Assembly (NCBI RefSeq): GCF_004340685.1
Contig: NZ_SLUN01000026.1
Location: 1 to 64,000 of the forward strand
Reading direction: 5' to 3'
Length of the DNA stretch: 64,000 nucleotides
Source: Hydrogenispora ethanolica
GTDB taxonomy: Bacteria; Bacillota; UBA4882; UBA8346
Shown here piece by piece: positions 33,953-43,569 of the stretch. The position numbers and the translations under genes were made by a program. Position 1 is the first letter of the stretch. Each line of letters starts with the position of its first letter. The notes beneath the pieces were generated by a model, which was not told the origin of the DNA, did not search any database, and saw nothing but the letters and a program-made list of their open reading frames with translations.

Positions 33953-35350
33953 TCATTCTTCGGAAAATTGCAGTTCCCCCGCAGCCTGTCGCATCCGGTG
34001 GGTCAGGTTGTTGATCCACTTGCCCGAGCGTAGCCGCCAGACGCCGACGCTCAATTTGAAAAATTCGTCCAGCGTGGCCAGGAGATAGACGAAATAGGGC
34101 GGGAAATGCCAGACCAGGCCGCCGATGAACGAGAGCGGCACGGCGATCAGCCAAAGGCCGGCGGTATCCAGGAAGAGACTGAACTTGGTATCCCCGCCGC
34201 TGCGCAGGATGCCCACGATATTGATGAGGTTGAAGATCCGGAAAGGGATCGAGCAGGCGAAGATGGTGCTCACCATCCGCGCAATATGGGTCACCTGATC
34301 GGCCACATGATACAGCGTGAGAAAGGGCCCCATCCCCAGCAGAATCAAGCCCCCGATGAGCAACCCCGATACCGGCCCGAGGATCGCGAACCGTTTGGCG
34401 TAATCCAAGGCCAAGTCCTCCCGGCCGGCGCCGATCCGGTTGCCGACCATCACCGCGCAGGCATTGGCCATGCCGATGAAGAGCACCATCGCCACCCGTT
34501 CCACGGTTGAAGAGATGTTGACGGCCGCCACCACGTCGGTGCCCATATGCCCGTAGACCACGGTTAACATCACCATTCCCAGGGACCAGAGGGACTCGTT
34601 ACCGATCACCGGCAGGGTGGTCTGGAAGAAGCGCTTGACAAACTCCCGGGAGAGGTCGAACATCTCCTGGAATCGGGCCGCGGGCACCATCCGGTTCCGG
34701 TAAACCACCGAAAGCGTGATGAATAGTTCCACGGCCCGGGCGATCAAGGTCGCCAGGGCGGAACCGGCCACTTCCAAACGGGGGAAGCCCCAAAGCCCGT
34801 AAATCAAAACATAATTCAGGATCGAATTCAACCCGAAAGCGATCAAGCTGACTTTCACCGGCAGCTTCACCTCGCCGGTGCTGCGCAAAATAAAGGCGTA
34901 GCAGAAGCTGACGGCATTGAATAGGTAACTGAATGAAATGATCCTCAGATAGCGGCTCCCCTGGGCGATGACCGCCGGGTCATTCGTGAAACAGCGCAGA
35001 ACCGGCCCGGGGATGAAGAAGGCCAGCCCGAAAAAGAGCAGCGCGATGGCCATTCCGGTGGCCAAGGCCACCCCCAGCACCCGCCGGATATTCTTCAGAT
35101 CGCGCTGCCCCCAGAATTGGGCGGTGAAAATGGCGGCGCCGCTGTTGACCCCGAACAGAAGCAGGTTGAACAGGAAAAAGACCTGATTGGCCAGGCCGAC
35201 CGCAGCGATGGCGGTGGCGCCCAATTGGCCAATGATGATCGTATCGACCATGTTCAACGAGGAGGTGATCAGGTTTTGCATGGCGATGGGCAGCGCCAGC
35301 GCCAACAAGGGCTTGATAAATTCGGGGTCCTTCAAAAGTTTGTGCCACAT
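33953..35350 (-). CDS. MATE family efflux transporter (NorM-like)
   Basis: A 465-residue antiporter with 12 predicted helices in two halves (LALPIAMQNLITSSLNMVDT start; second half from about 240, ETTLPVIGNESLWSLG-like). Expels cationic compounds using a Na+ or H+ gradient. Start ATG 35350, with GGAACGG upstream. Unlike the MATE gene at 11807 it is intact and not next to a MarR regulator. Confidence 0.9.
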   Translation of the reverse strand: MWHKLLKDPEFIKPLLALALPIAMQNLITSSLNMVDTIIIGQLGATAIAAVGLANQVFFLFNLLLFGVNSGAAIFTAQFWGQRDLKNIRRVLGVALATGMAIALLFFGLAFFIPGPVLRCFTNDPAVIAQGSRYLRIISFSYLFNAVSFCYAFILRSTGEVKLPVKVSLIAFGLNSILNYVLIYGLWGFPRLEVAGSALATLIARAVELFITLSVVYRNRMVPAARFQEMFDLSREFVKRFFQTTLPVIGNESLWSLGMVMLTVVYGHMGTDVVAAVNISSTVERVAMVLFIGMANACAVMVGNRIGAGREDLALDYAKRFAILGPVSGLLIGGLILLGMGPFLTLYHVADQVTHIARMVSTIFACSIPFRIFNLINIVGILRSGGDTKFSLFLDTAGLWLIAVPLSFIGGLVWHFPPYFVYLLATLDEFFKLSVGVWRLRSGKWINNLTHRMRQAAGELQFSEE

Positions 35351-35564
35351 GACAACCGTTCCTTATGAAAGAATCATTTTACCATTTTACTATAAGAAAG
35401 CCGTTTTCCGCAAATAAAATTCCATGAAAGGGTGTTCGGAACGCACCGGAATTCCGCCGTGGCATCAAGCGCGATGCGGGAGCGGAGTGTCCTGAATGGA
35501 TAAAGCGCTGCAGCGTCACATAAAAATAGAAAACATAAAAATCTTGTAACGCGGGGGCCGGCCA

Positions 35565-35593
35565 TTGCCACCCGGGATGGCCGATCCTATAAT
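35565..35593 (+). promoter_or_regulatory. Nramp gene promoter
   Basis: TTGCCA (35565-35570), 17-bp spacer, TATAAT (35588-35593). The ATG lies 36 bp after the -10 box, with AAAGGAG as ribosome binding site. No MntR-like box was recognised. Confidence 0.7.
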
Positions 35594-35628
35594 AGAGTTG
35601 ACAGCATATCACAAAGGAGTGTGGCCCC

Positions 35629-36888
35629 ATGGGTTTCAGGGAGAGATTGTTCGGTGAGAATCACCGGCCGCGCTTTACCGGCCTGGAGATCTTGCAATAC
35701 ATCGGACCGGGTCTGTTGGTAACGGTCGGTTTCATTGACCCCGGCAACTGGGCCTCCAATGTGGCGGCCGGTTCCGATTACGGCTACCGTTTGCTCTGGA
35801 TGGTCACGCTGTCCACCCTGATGCTGATCATGCTGCAACATAATGCCGCTCATCTGGGGATCGCCACCGGATATTGCCTTTCGGAAGCGGCGGCGCTCTA
35901 TACTCCGCCCTGGGTGGCCCGGCTGGTCCTGGGATCGGCAGTTCTGGCCAGCGTCTTCACGGCCCTGGCGGAGATCCTGGGCGCAGCCATCGCGCTGCGG
36001 ATGTTATTCGGCTTGCCGCTGAAGGCCGGGGCGGTCCTGGTGACTTTGGTTGTCACGTGGCTGCTCTATGCCAATTCCTATCAGAAGCTGGAGCGTTGGA
36101 TCATTGGTTTCGTTTCGTTGATTGGGCTGTCTTTCATCTTCGAGCTGACGCTGGTCCGGATCGATTGGGCACAGGCGGCCGTGGGCTGGGTGACGCCCCG
36201 CTTTCCCCAAGGGTCGCTGCCGGTGATCATGAGCGTACTGGGCGCGGTGGTGATGCCCCACAATCTCTTCCTCCATTCGGAGATTATCCAGAGCCGGCAG
36301 TGGAATCTCCAGGACGACAAGGTCATCCGGCACCAGTTGAAGTACGAATTTTACGATACTTTGTTCTCGATGATCGTCGGCTGGGGGATCAACAGCGCGA
36401 TGATTCTGCTGGCGGCCACCACTTTTTTCAGCCGGGGCTTCAACGTGACCGAATTGGAGCAGGCTCAGAACATTCTCCGCCCAATGCTGGGAAACGGCGC
36501 GGCCGTCGTTTTTGCGCTGGCGCTGTTGATGGCCGGCCTTTCCTCCAGCGTCACCGCTGGAATGGCGGGCGGCAGCATCTTCGCCGGACTGTACCGGGAG
36601 CCTTACGACATTCACGACAATCATAGCCGTTGGGGAGTGGGGATCACCTTATTTCTGGCCCTGGCGATCATTTTCTTCGTCAAGGACGCCTTTCAGGGCT
36701 TGGTCGTCTCGCAGATGCTGCTCAGCGTACAGCTGCCGATCACCGTCTTTTTGCAGATCTATCTGACCTCCTCCAAACGGGTGATGGGCCGCTATGCCAA
36801 TCCGCCGCTGGACCGCCTGCTGCTTTGGCTGATCGCCGCGGTGGTCAGCGGGCTCAACATCATGTTGCTTCTCAGTTATTGGCGGTAA
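35629..36888 (+). CDS. mntH: Nramp family divalent metal transporter
   Basis: A 419-residue, 11-helix proton-coupled importer for Mn2+ or Fe2+. Metal-coordinating residues are visible: D37-P-G-N40 in helix 1 and M209 in helix 6 (VVMPHNLFLHSE). The helix-6 A/V-x-x-M motif and the LHS sequence fit true Nramp proteins rather than the magnesium-type relatives. Its own promoter and terminator make it a single-gene unit. The symbol mntH is by family. Confidence 0.85.
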   Translation: MGFRERLFGENHRPRFTGLEILQYIGPGLLVTVGFIDPGNWASNVAAGSDYGYRLLWMVTLSTLMLIMLQHNAAHLGIATGYCLSEAAALYTPPWVARLVLGSAVLASVFTALAEILGAAIALRMLFGLPLKAGAVLVTLVVTWLLYANSYQKLERWIIGFVSLIGLSFIFELTLVRIDWAQAAVGWVTPRFPQGSLPVIMSVLGAVVMPHNLFLHSEIIQSRQWNLQDDKVIRHQLKYEFYDTLFSMIVGWGINSAMILLAATTFFSRGFNVTELEQAQNILRPMLGNGAAVVFALALLMAGLSSSVTAGMAGGSIFAGLYREPYDIHDNHSRWGVGITLFLALAIIFFVKDAFQGLVVSQMLLSVQLPITVFLQIYLTSSKRVMGRYANPPLDRLLLWLIAAVVSGLNIMLLLSYWR

Positions 36889-36917
36889 TGCCGTTTTAAA
36901 ATTGATTTTATGGATTT

Positions 36918-36950
36918 CAAGGCGCTCTGTCTCCGGAACAGGGCGCCTTG
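36918..36950 (+). terminator. terminator after Nramp gene
   Basis: CAAGGCGCTCTG pairs with CAGGGCGCCTTG (one wobble) around a nine-base loop, 30 bp past the stop. No clear T-run follows. Confidence 0.55.
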
Positions 36951-37025
36951 ACCGTTGCCGCAAAGGAACCCTGTTTCCGCATGTGTGACGGTTTGGTTAA
37001 ATTCGCCAGAAACGGCAAAGCGCTA

Positions 37026-37076
37026 TAGACAAAACGCCCGACCTGGGTCTATAATTTAATTAATCAATTAATTAAA
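37026..37076 (+). promoter_or_regulatory. promoter and operator of the TetR/efflux operon
   Basis: TAGACA (37026) - 18 bp - TATAAT (37050-37055). A palindrome of arms TTTAATTAAT (37055-37064) and ATTAATTAAA (37067-37076) around CA begins at the last base of the -10 box. TetR autorepression at this site is likely. Confidence 0.7.
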
Positions 37077-37093
37077 AAGTTGAGGGAAGATGC

Positions 37094-37711
37094 TTGGAAA
37101 AAGAGAAAGACGCGCGCACGAAATTGATTGAAGCGGCGGTCCGATTATTCGCCCAGAAAGGCTACGCCGCGGTGACTTTCAAGGACTTGGCCGAAGCCTC
37201 CGGGGTCAACAGCGCCCTGATCAATTACCACTTCGGAGGCAAAGAGGGACTTTATGCCGCGATGGTGGAGTCGCAATTCTCCAAATTTGCCGAGAGCATT
37301 GTCAACCCGCAATTAGCCGCCCTGGAACCGGCCCAGCGGATCCGGCAGATCATCCGGAACCTTTCTCGTCTGCATCAGAGTAATCCTTATATCCGCCGGT
37401 TGCTCGGCAGTGAACTGGTGAATCCGACGCCCTGTTTTGAGACGCTCATTAAAGAGCGGGCGGTCAAGTTCAGCCGGCAAGTGGTGGCCACGATCCAGGA
37501 AGGAATCGACAAGGGACAGTTCCGCAAGGATCTGAATCCGGCGATTACGGCAGCCACCATGCTCGGGTCGGTCCACTTTTATTTCGTCGGCAAGCCCATT
37601 ATCCAAAATTTGCTGCCGCTCACTGACGCGATGGATCAAGAGTTCGAGCGCCATGTGGTCGAGATTTTTTTCCAAGGAATTCTGGATCCGGATTACCGGG
37701 AGGGACAGTAA
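37094..37711 (+). CDS. TetR family regulator (CecR/YbiH-like)
   Basis: A 205-residue repressor. The N-terminal TetR helix-turn-helix (AVTFKDLAEASGVNSALINY then HFGGKEGLY) is followed by a ligand-binding domain resembling YbiH/CecR_C (NPTPCFETLIKERAVKF). TTG 37094 lies behind GAGGGA. It heads an operon with a membrane-fusion protein, two ATPases and an ABC-2 permease, the same order as Escherichia coli cecR-ybhGFSR. It probably represses the operon at the palindrome 18 bp upstream. Confidence 0.9.
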   Translation: MEKEKDARTKLIEAAVRLFAQKGYAAVTFKDLAEASGVNSALINYHFGGKEGLYAAMVESQFSKFAESIVNPQLAALEPAQRIRQIIRNLSRLHQSNPYIRRLLGSELVNPTPCFETLIKERAVKFSRQVVATIQEGIDKGQFRKDLNPAITAATMLGSVHFYFVGKPIIQNLLPLTDAMDQEFERHVVEIFFQGILDPDYREGQ

Positions 37712-37797
37712 ATCCGGACTATGCCCTGAGCCGGATGGCTTCCCTGCCTTTAAACATTCCACGATGAGCTTCAATGAGGGATTGAGGAGGAAATGTC

Positions 37798-38769
37798 ATG
37801 AATAAGCGTTTTTTGGCGGTGATTGGCATCTTTGTCATTTTAGCCGGCTTGACGATCTATAAGTTATGGGACAAAAAGGCGGAAGGGATCACCGCCACCG
37901 GCACGATCGAGATCACCAAGACGGATATTACGCCGAAAGTCGGCGGCTACCTGGCGGAGCTTGCGGTCGATTCCGGAACCGAGGTGCAGGCCGGCCAGAC
38001 CGTCGCCCGGATCGACCGGCCCGATCTGGAGGCCCAGTTATTGCGGGACGAGGCGGCGCTGGACAAAGCCGAGCTTCAATTGGAGGACCTGGAAAAAGGC
38101 GCCCGGGCTCAGGAACGGAAAGCGGCGTCGGCCAACGTGGCGTCGGCCCGCTCGGTCTACCAGAAAGCCAAGGCCGATTTTGTCCGGTATCATGCGCTGT
38201 ATCAACAGGGAGCGATCTCCCAACGGGACCTGGATGTAGCGCGTTCGGCGATGGAGGTCGCCGAGAGCTCGCTGCAATCGGCGGAGATGCAACTGAGTCT
38301 GGCCGCCGAGGGGAACCGGCCCGATACCATCGCCGCTCAGCGTAAAGAGGTCCTGCGGAACCAGGCGATCGTCGCAGCCAGCCAAGTGGCGCTCAAGGAC
38401 GCCATTGTCACCGTGCCCTTGAGCGGGGTGGTCCTCTCCAAAAACTACGAACAGGGCGAATTCGTGAATGCCGGAAGCGCCATCGCCACGGTTGGCGATT
38501 TGAAAGATTGCTGGGTCCGGATCTATGTGGCTTCGACCCAGCTCGGACTGATTAAGATCGGCCAGACTTGCGACGTAACGATCGATTCGTTTCCGGGCCG
38601 CGTCTTTCGAGGGGTGATTCGAGAGATTAACCAGTCGGCCGAGTATACTCCCAGACAGAGCATTACCGAACGGGAGCGGGCCAACCTGGTCTTCGGGGTC
38701 AAGGTGAAGCTCGACAATTCCGAAGGCATTCTGAAGCCGGGCATGCCTGCCGACGTGGTGCTAAAATGA
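37798..38769 (+). CDS. HlyD family membrane-fusion protein (YbhG-like)
   Basis: A 323-residue periplasmic-adaptor-type protein. One N-terminal membrane helix (4-22), a biotinyl-lipoyl-like half (ITPKVGGYLAELAVDSGTEV then QAGQTVARID), a coiled-coil hairpin (about 80-180) and a beta-barrel domain with the second lipoyl half follow. In Bacillota, such proteins sit on the outer face of the membrane with ABC-2 exporters. ATG 37798 follows GAGGAGGAAATGTC. Its end overlaps the ATPase gene by four bases. Confidence 0.9.
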   Translation: MNKRFLAVIGIFVILAGLTIYKLWDKKAEGITATGTIEITKTDITPKVGGYLAELAVDSGTEVQAGQTVARIDRPDLEAQLLRDEAALDKAELQLEDLEKGARAQERKAASANVASARSVYQKAKADFVRYHALYQQGAISQRDLDVARSAMEVAESSLQSAEMQLSLAAEGNRPDTIAAQRKEVLRNQAIVAASQVALKDAIVTVPLSGVVLSKNYEQGEFVNAGSAIATVGDLKDCWVRIYVASTQLGLIKIGQTCDVTIDSFPGRVFRGVIREINQSAEYTPRQSITERERANLVFGVKVKLDNSEGILKPGMPADVVLK

Positions 38770-39656
38770 TCGAGCTGACGGAGGTCACCAAAAGCTTCGG
38801 GGCGACGATGGCGGTGGCTGAGTTGACGCTAACCGTCGAACGGGGCGAGATCTTCGGCCTGGTCGGCCCGGACGGCGCCGGGAAGACCACGGCCATCCGT
38901 ATGATGACCGGGGTGATCGACCCCGATTCCGGAACCGTCCGGGTCCTGGGGGAGCGCAACATCGAAACGATCAAGCCGCGCCTCGGCTACGTGCCGCAAC
39001 GGTTCAGCCTCTATGGCGACCTGACGGTGATGGAGAATATCCGCTTCATTGGTTCGCTGTATGGGGCCGAGCGCCGCAAGATCGAATCCAAGGCCGAGGC
39101 GATCCTGCGCTTCACCAAATTATGGGAGTTCCGGACGCGCTTGGCCGACAATCTCTCCGGAGGCATGAAGCAAAAGCTGGCGCTGGCGGCCGGACTGATG
39201 CACCAACCGGAGCTTTTCTTCCTCGACGAACCGACCACCGGGGTGGACCCGGTATCGCGGCGCGAGTTTTGGCAGATGCTCTACAGCCTGAACAAGGAAG
39301 GAATGACCGTCTTCGTCTCCACGCCCTATATGGACGAAGCCGAACTCTGCACTAAGGTCGCTTTCATGCACAACGGCAGGATCGTGTCGCTGGGGTCCCC
39401 GGAACAGTTGCGCCGGGAGTACCCCTACCGCCTGCTCGAATTGCAGGTGCGCCATAAGAATATCAAGCCGTTGCTGGCCGGTTGCCCGATCCGGGAGATC
39501 AATTCGTTCGGGGAAAAGTATCACCTGGTGGTGGACGATCCGGAGACCGCCATGGCCGCGGTCCGGCAGGCCTTGACCGCCGCCGGACTGGAAGTGGTCT
39601 CGCTGGCGGAAACGCCCCCCACGATCGAGGATGTTTTTGTGGCTTTAGCTATATAA
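38766..39656 (+). CDS. ABC exporter ATPase, first of two (YbhF N-half-like)
   Basis: A 296-residue ATPase with Walker A GPDGAGKTT, signature LSGGMKQKLALAAGLMHQ and Walker B LFFLDEPTTGVDP. Its TAA stop (39654-39656) lies inside the left arm of a small inverted-repeat element, so the last residues (VALAI) may be set by that insertion. E. coli YbhF fuses two such ATPases; here they are separate genes. ATG 38766 overlaps the HlyD gene. Confidence 0.9.
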   Translation: MIELTEVTKSFGATMAVAELTLTVERGEIFGLVGPDGAGKTTAIRMMTGVIDPDSGTVRVLGERNIETIKPRLGYVPQRFSLYGDLTVMENIRFIGSLYGAERRKIESKAEAILRFTKLWEFRTRLADNLSGGMKQKLALAAGLMHQPELFFLDEPTTGVDPVSRREFWQMLYSLNKEGMTVFVSTPYMDEAELCTKVAFMHNGRIVSLGSPEQLRREYPYRLLELQVRHKNIKPLLAGCPIREINSFGEKYHLVVDDPETAMAAVRQALTAAGLEVVSLAETPPTIEDVFVALAI

Positions 39657-39737
39657 GTTGAAATAATTTTGAGTAAGCTTTTCCAGTCGTGAAGCATGGC
39701 TGGAAAAAGACCAATCACGGTATTTATTTCAACTTAT
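39653..39737. mobile_element. small inverted-repeat element (MITE-like), copy 1
   Basis: An 85-bp element with perfect 14-bp terminal arms ATAAGTTGAAATAA (39653-39666) and TTATTTCAACTTAT (39724-39737). It has an inner stem TTTTCCAG / CTGGAAAA. A second copy in reverse orientation is at 49090. It separates two ATPase genes of one operon and supplies the stop codon of the first. Confidence 0.8.
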
Positions 39738-39809
39738 GAATCAAGGAAATAGTTGCAATGTTTTGAAGGTACCAGAACTGATTGCAACATATATAGTGGG
39801 GTGAGTTAG

Positions 39810-40715
39810 ATGTACGCTGTGGAGATCGAAAATCTGACCCGGAAGTTCGGCGATTTTACCGCCGTCAACCGGATCAGCCTCCGGATCGAGCAGGGCAGTA
39901 TCTATGGTTTTTTGGGCCCCAACGGCTCCGGGAAATCGACGACCATCCGAATGCTTTGCGGGATATTGGAACCGACTGAGGGGACTGGGACGATCCTGGG
40001 GTTGGATCTCAAACGCGACTGTGAGGCGCTCAAGTCGAAGATCGGCTATATGTCGCAAAAGTTCAGTTTGTATAATGATCTGACGGTCATCGAAAACCTG
40101 CGTTTTTACGCCGGAATGTACAGCCTGACTGAACCCGAGAAATCGGCGCGGATCGCCGCAATGATCGAGATGGCGGGAATCCGGGGCCGCGAACGGGAAC
40201 TGGCCGGGAATCTCTCCGGTGGTTGGAAGCAGCGGTTGGCGCTGGGCTGCTCCATCCTGCACCGTCCCGCGCTGCTCTTCCTGGATGAGCCGACCGGCGG
40301 GGTCGATCCCAAATCGCGCCGGATGTTTTGGGACATCATTTACCAGCTGGCTGCGGAAGGAACCACGGTCATGGTGACCACGCACTTCATGGATGAAGCC
40401 GAGCACTGCGACCAGATCGGTTTCATCTTCGAGGGGAACCTGATCGTCTCGGATACGCCGGACAATATCAAAAAAGTGATTCCCGGCGAGCTGCTGGAGA
40501 TCGCGAGCTCGGAGCCGATGGAGCTGCTGAAACAGTTCGAACAGCACCGGGAGCATCTCCTGGATGCCTATATGTACGGGACGACCCTGCATCTGTTGGT
40601 ACAGCCCGGTATGGCCGAGCTCTTCTCCGCCTACCGGCCGCGGCGGATCGCTCCCGCGCTGGAGGATGTCTTTATTTACTTTGTCAAATCGAAACGCGGG
40701 GAGATGAGCGCATGA
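39810..40715 (+). CDS. ABC exporter ATPase, second of two (YbhF C-half-like)
   Basis: A 301-residue ATPase: Walker A GPNGSGKSTTIRML, signature NLSGGWKQRLALGCSILHRP, Walker B LLFLDEPTGGVDP. ATG 39810 follows GTGGGGTGAG. It presumably forms a heterodimer with the ATPase at 38766 to drive the single ABC-2 permease. Its stop overlaps the permease start by four bases. Confidence 0.9.
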   Translation: MYAVEIENLTRKFGDFTAVNRISLRIEQGSIYGFLGPNGSGKSTTIRMLCGILEPTEGTGTILGLDLKRDCEALKSKIGYMSQKFSLYNDLTVIENLRFYAGMYSLTEPEKSARIAAMIEMAGIRGRERELAGNLSGGWKQRLALGCSILHRPALLFLDEPTGGVDPKSRRMFWDIIYQLAAEGTTVMVTTHFMDEAEHCDQIGFIFEGNLIVSDTPDNIKKVIPGELLEIASSEPMELLKQFEQHREHLLDAYMYGTTLHLLVQPGMAELFSAYRPRRIAPALEDVFIYFVKSKRGEMSA

Positions 40716-41836
40716 ACCGGTTACGGGCCTTACTGGTCAAGGAATTCATCCAAATGAGCCGGGACCGTTTGACTTTCGCCATGATGGTGGCGTTGCCCAT
40801 TGTCCAGTTGTTATTATTCGGCTTTGCCATCAATACCGACGTCAAACACCTGACGACAGTGGTTTTCGATCAATCGCTGCAGCAAGAAAGCAGGGACCTT
40901 TTGAACTCCTTCACGGCCAGCGGTTATTTTGACATTCGGTACGTCGCCGGCAATTTTGACGAAGTCAACCGGCGGATTGAGCGAGGGGACGCCAAGGTGG
41001 GAATCATCATCCCGCCCGATTTCACTCCCGACTTGAAACATGGCCGGAGCGCGGCGGTCCAAGTGATCGTGGACGCCACCGATACGATGGCTTCTTCGTC
41101 GGCGATCAGCGCCGCTCAGGTCATCGGACAGCTGAAATCCCAGGAGATCCTGGTCAAGCGGATCCAGAGCCTGGTCGGCCGGGGGGTCAGCCAGGCGTAC
41201 GACATCCGGATTCGCCCCTGGTACAATCCCGACTTCATCTCGGCTTTTTACATGGTCCCCGGCATCTGCGGCATCATCCTGACCATGACCATGGTGATGA
41301 TCACTGCGATGGCCATCGTCCGCGAGCGGGAACGGGGCACGCTGGAACAGCTGATTGTCACGCCGTTGAAATCCTTCGAGCTGATGCTGGGCAAGATCAT
41401 TCCTTACGTCTTGGTGGGCTACGTCCAGATCACCCTGGCGCTGATGGTGGGGATTCTCGTTTTTGACCTGCCGATTCGCGGCAGCGTGGGACTGCTGTAT
41501 CTCTTAACGTCATTTTTCATTGTGGCCTCGTTGGCCCTGGGCATCCTGATCTCCAATTTCGCCGAAACCCAGATGCAGGCGATGCAGATGTCCTTCTTCC
41601 TGCTGATGCCCAGCATCCTGCTATCGGGTTTCATGTTTCCCCGGGAGGCCATGCCGCAGCTGATCCAGTGGATCGGCAACGTGATCCCGCTCACCTTTTA
41701 CCTGCAGATCTTACGGGGGATCATCCTCAAAGGAATCGGATTGAATTTTCTCTGGACCCAGGTTATCGCCTTGTTCGGTTTCATCGTGGCGATCCTGGCC
41801 ATCAGCGTCTTGAAATTCCGCAAGAAGATCGCCTGA
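40712..41836 (+). CDS. ABC-2 type exporter permease (YbhS/YbhR-like)
   Basis: A 374-residue permease: TM1 at about 22-42, a large extracytoplasmic domain (45-175) and five C-terminal helices with the ABC-2 motif VRERERGTLEQLIVTPLKSF before the third helix. Only one permease gene is present, so a homodimer is likely, whereas E. coli has YbhS plus YbhR. The substrate is perhaps an amphipathic drug or lipid. Last gene of the operon, before a strong terminator. Confidence 0.9.
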   Translation: MNRLRALLVKEFIQMSRDRLTFAMMVALPIVQLLLFGFAINTDVKHLTTVVFDQSLQQESRDLLNSFTASGYFDIRYVAGNFDEVNRRIERGDAKVGIIIPPDFTPDLKHGRSAAVQVIVDATDTMASSSAISAAQVIGQLKSQEILVKRIQSLVGRGVSQAYDIRIRPWYNPDFISAFYMVPGICGIILTMTMVMITAMAIVRERERGTLEQLIVTPLKSFELMLGKIIPYVLVGYVQITLALMVGILVFDLPIRGSVGLLYLLTSFFIVASLALGILISNFAETQMQAMQMSFFLLMPSILLSGFMFPREAMPQLIQWIGNVIPLTFYLQILRGIILKGIGLNFLWTQVIALFGFIVAILAISVLKFRKKIA

Positions 41837-41869
41837 TCGGGTCAATCCGGAATATTCAAAGCTGCAACA

Positions 41870-41900
41870 ACAGCCGCATCCGTGGAGATGCGGCTGTTTT
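41870..41900 (+). terminator. rho-independent terminator of the efflux operon
   Basis: ACAGCCGCATC / GATGCGGCTGT around CGTGGA, followed by TTTATC. Confidence 0.85.
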
Positions 41901-42031
41901 ATCAGGACCGAAGGCCTTTCGCTGGCTTAAGAAAAATTTAAGAATTGGATCAGTAACTTTTTTGATAGAATTTAGCCACTGATTCAGGAAAAAGGTTACA
42001 ATGATTGTAAACATTGCAAAGGGAACGTCCG

Positions 42032-43504
42032 ATGAAGCTTAAAAACCGGCTTACCCTATCGTATCTGGCGATGCTGGCCGTTCCGGTTCTCCTGGCTTTC
42101 TTCATCGTGCCCGGCATCTGTCATTTGTTTTTAAAAGCGATTCCCGAGGAGGTCCGGCCCGGTGGCACGGTAAGTTTCGGGGTGAAGTTAAGCGGAAACC
42201 ATGATTCGTATGAGCGGTTCATCGCGAAACAAGCGGCCGCCGATCCCGACCGCCTGGCGGATCCGGTCGTGCTGCGGCGTCTGGAACGGGAACTCGGCGG
42301 AACCGCCCAGTTTGGCCTGGCGGTATCCCGCGGCGGCAAATATATTTACCGGTCCGGCGTCCTTTCCCGCGAACCCTCGATCTTGAGGACGTTGTCCGGC
42401 TTCAAAAATCGCCGCGACGCTCAGATCTCATGGCGGGGCGGGCAGTGGCTGGTCCAACAGACGGATTTTTATTTCCGGGACGGCGCGCCGGGCAGCATTT
42501 ACCTGATCGAGAATGCCCGAATGCTCAAAACCGTCGCTTTCAATTTGGTCACGGTGACGATTGTGGTAACCCTGGCGATCGTGGTGCTCATCAACTTCCT
42601 GCTGACTTACTCGGTCCATCGCAGCATCATGAGGCCGTTGCAGGAGCTGCGCCGGGCGGCGGAGCAGATCAGCGAGGGCAATCTGCGGTTTACGGTCAAA
42701 CCGCGGGCGCGGGATGAGATCGGGGAAGTGGCGGCGGCTTTTGAAACCATGCGCCTGAAATTGGAAGAGTCGATCGGCCGGCAACTGCATGCCGAGAATA
42801 ACCGGAAGGAACTGTTATCGGGGATCTCCCACGATCTGAAGACGCCGATCGCCGCGATCAAAGGCTACGTCGAGGGACTCATCGACGGCGTGGCCGATAC
42901 CCCGGAGAAACAATCCCGCTACATCCGGACCATTCACCTGAAGATCACCGCCCTGGACCGGCTGCTCGATCAATTCTTTCTCTTTTCAAAGCTGGACTTG
43001 AAGAAGCTGCCGTATCAGTTCGAAGTTATGGATCTCCGGGCGTATCTTGAGGACTATCTCGGCGAACTCCGTTTTGAACTGGAGCCGCAGGCGGTCCGGT
43101 TTCACTTCGAGGCCGATGCCCAAAATGAATTCCAGGTCCTGGCCGACCGGGAGCATTTGCAGCGGGTGCTGGATAACATCATCGGCAATTCGCTCAAATA
43201 CCGGGACCGCAATAAGGAGTTTCTGGAGCTGCGGCTGGAATTGCGGGACGGAGGGAACGAGGTCGGCGTCGGCATCGCCGATAACGGCCCGGGGATCGAC
43301 CCGGCGGAATTGCCGTTCATCTTTGAACGCTTTTACCGCGCCGGCTCCGGCAATCCCCGGAGCGGCGGGAGCGGTCTGGGCCTGGCCATCGCCAAATTGA
43401 TCGTGGAAGATCACGGTGGAACCATCACCGCGGAGAGCGGCTTGGGCCGGGGGACGACGATCCGCTTCTCGCTGCGGAAAGCGGCCGGCGTGCGTTCGGC
43501 TTGA
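42032..43504 (+). CDS. sensor histidine kinase
   Basis: A 490-residue kinase. TM1 (about 8-32), an extracytoplasmic sensor (33-165), TM2 (about 170-192), HAMP (190-245), HisKA with H267 (GISHDLKTPIAA) and HATPase_c with NIIGNSLKYRDRN, IADNGPGI and GSGLGLAI. ATG 42032 lies seven bases after AAAGGGA; an upstream TTG at 42014 is less likely. Followed 65 bp later by its OmpR-type regulator. Signal unknown. Confidence 0.9.
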   Translation: MKLKNRLTLSYLAMLAVPVLLAFFIVPGICHLFLKAIPEEVRPGGTVSFGVKLSGNHDSYERFIAKQAAADPDRLADPVVLRRLERELGGTAQFGLAVSRGGKYIYRSGVLSREPSILRTLSGFKNRRDAQISWRGGQWLVQQTDFYFRDGAPGSIYLIENARMLKTVAFNLVTVTIVVTLAIVVLINFLLTYSVHRSIMRPLQELRRAAEQISEGNLRFTVKPRARDEIGEVAAAFETMRLKLEESIGRQLHAENNRKELLSGISHDLKTPIAAIKGYVEGLIDGVADTPEKQSRYIRTIHLKITALDRLLDQFFLFSKLDLKKLPYQFEVMDLRAYLEDYLGELRFELEPQAVRFHFEADAQNEFQVLADREHLQRVLDNIIGNSLKYRDRNKEFLELRLELRDGGNEVGVGIADNGPGIDPAELPFIFERFYRAGSGNPRSGGSGLGLAIAKLIVEDHGGTITAESGLGRGTTIRFSLRKAAGVRSA

Positions 43505-43569
43505 GCGAAACGATAGAAGTTGAATTAAATTCCGCTTTGATTTCATGATATAGATAAGTTGGTGAAGGA

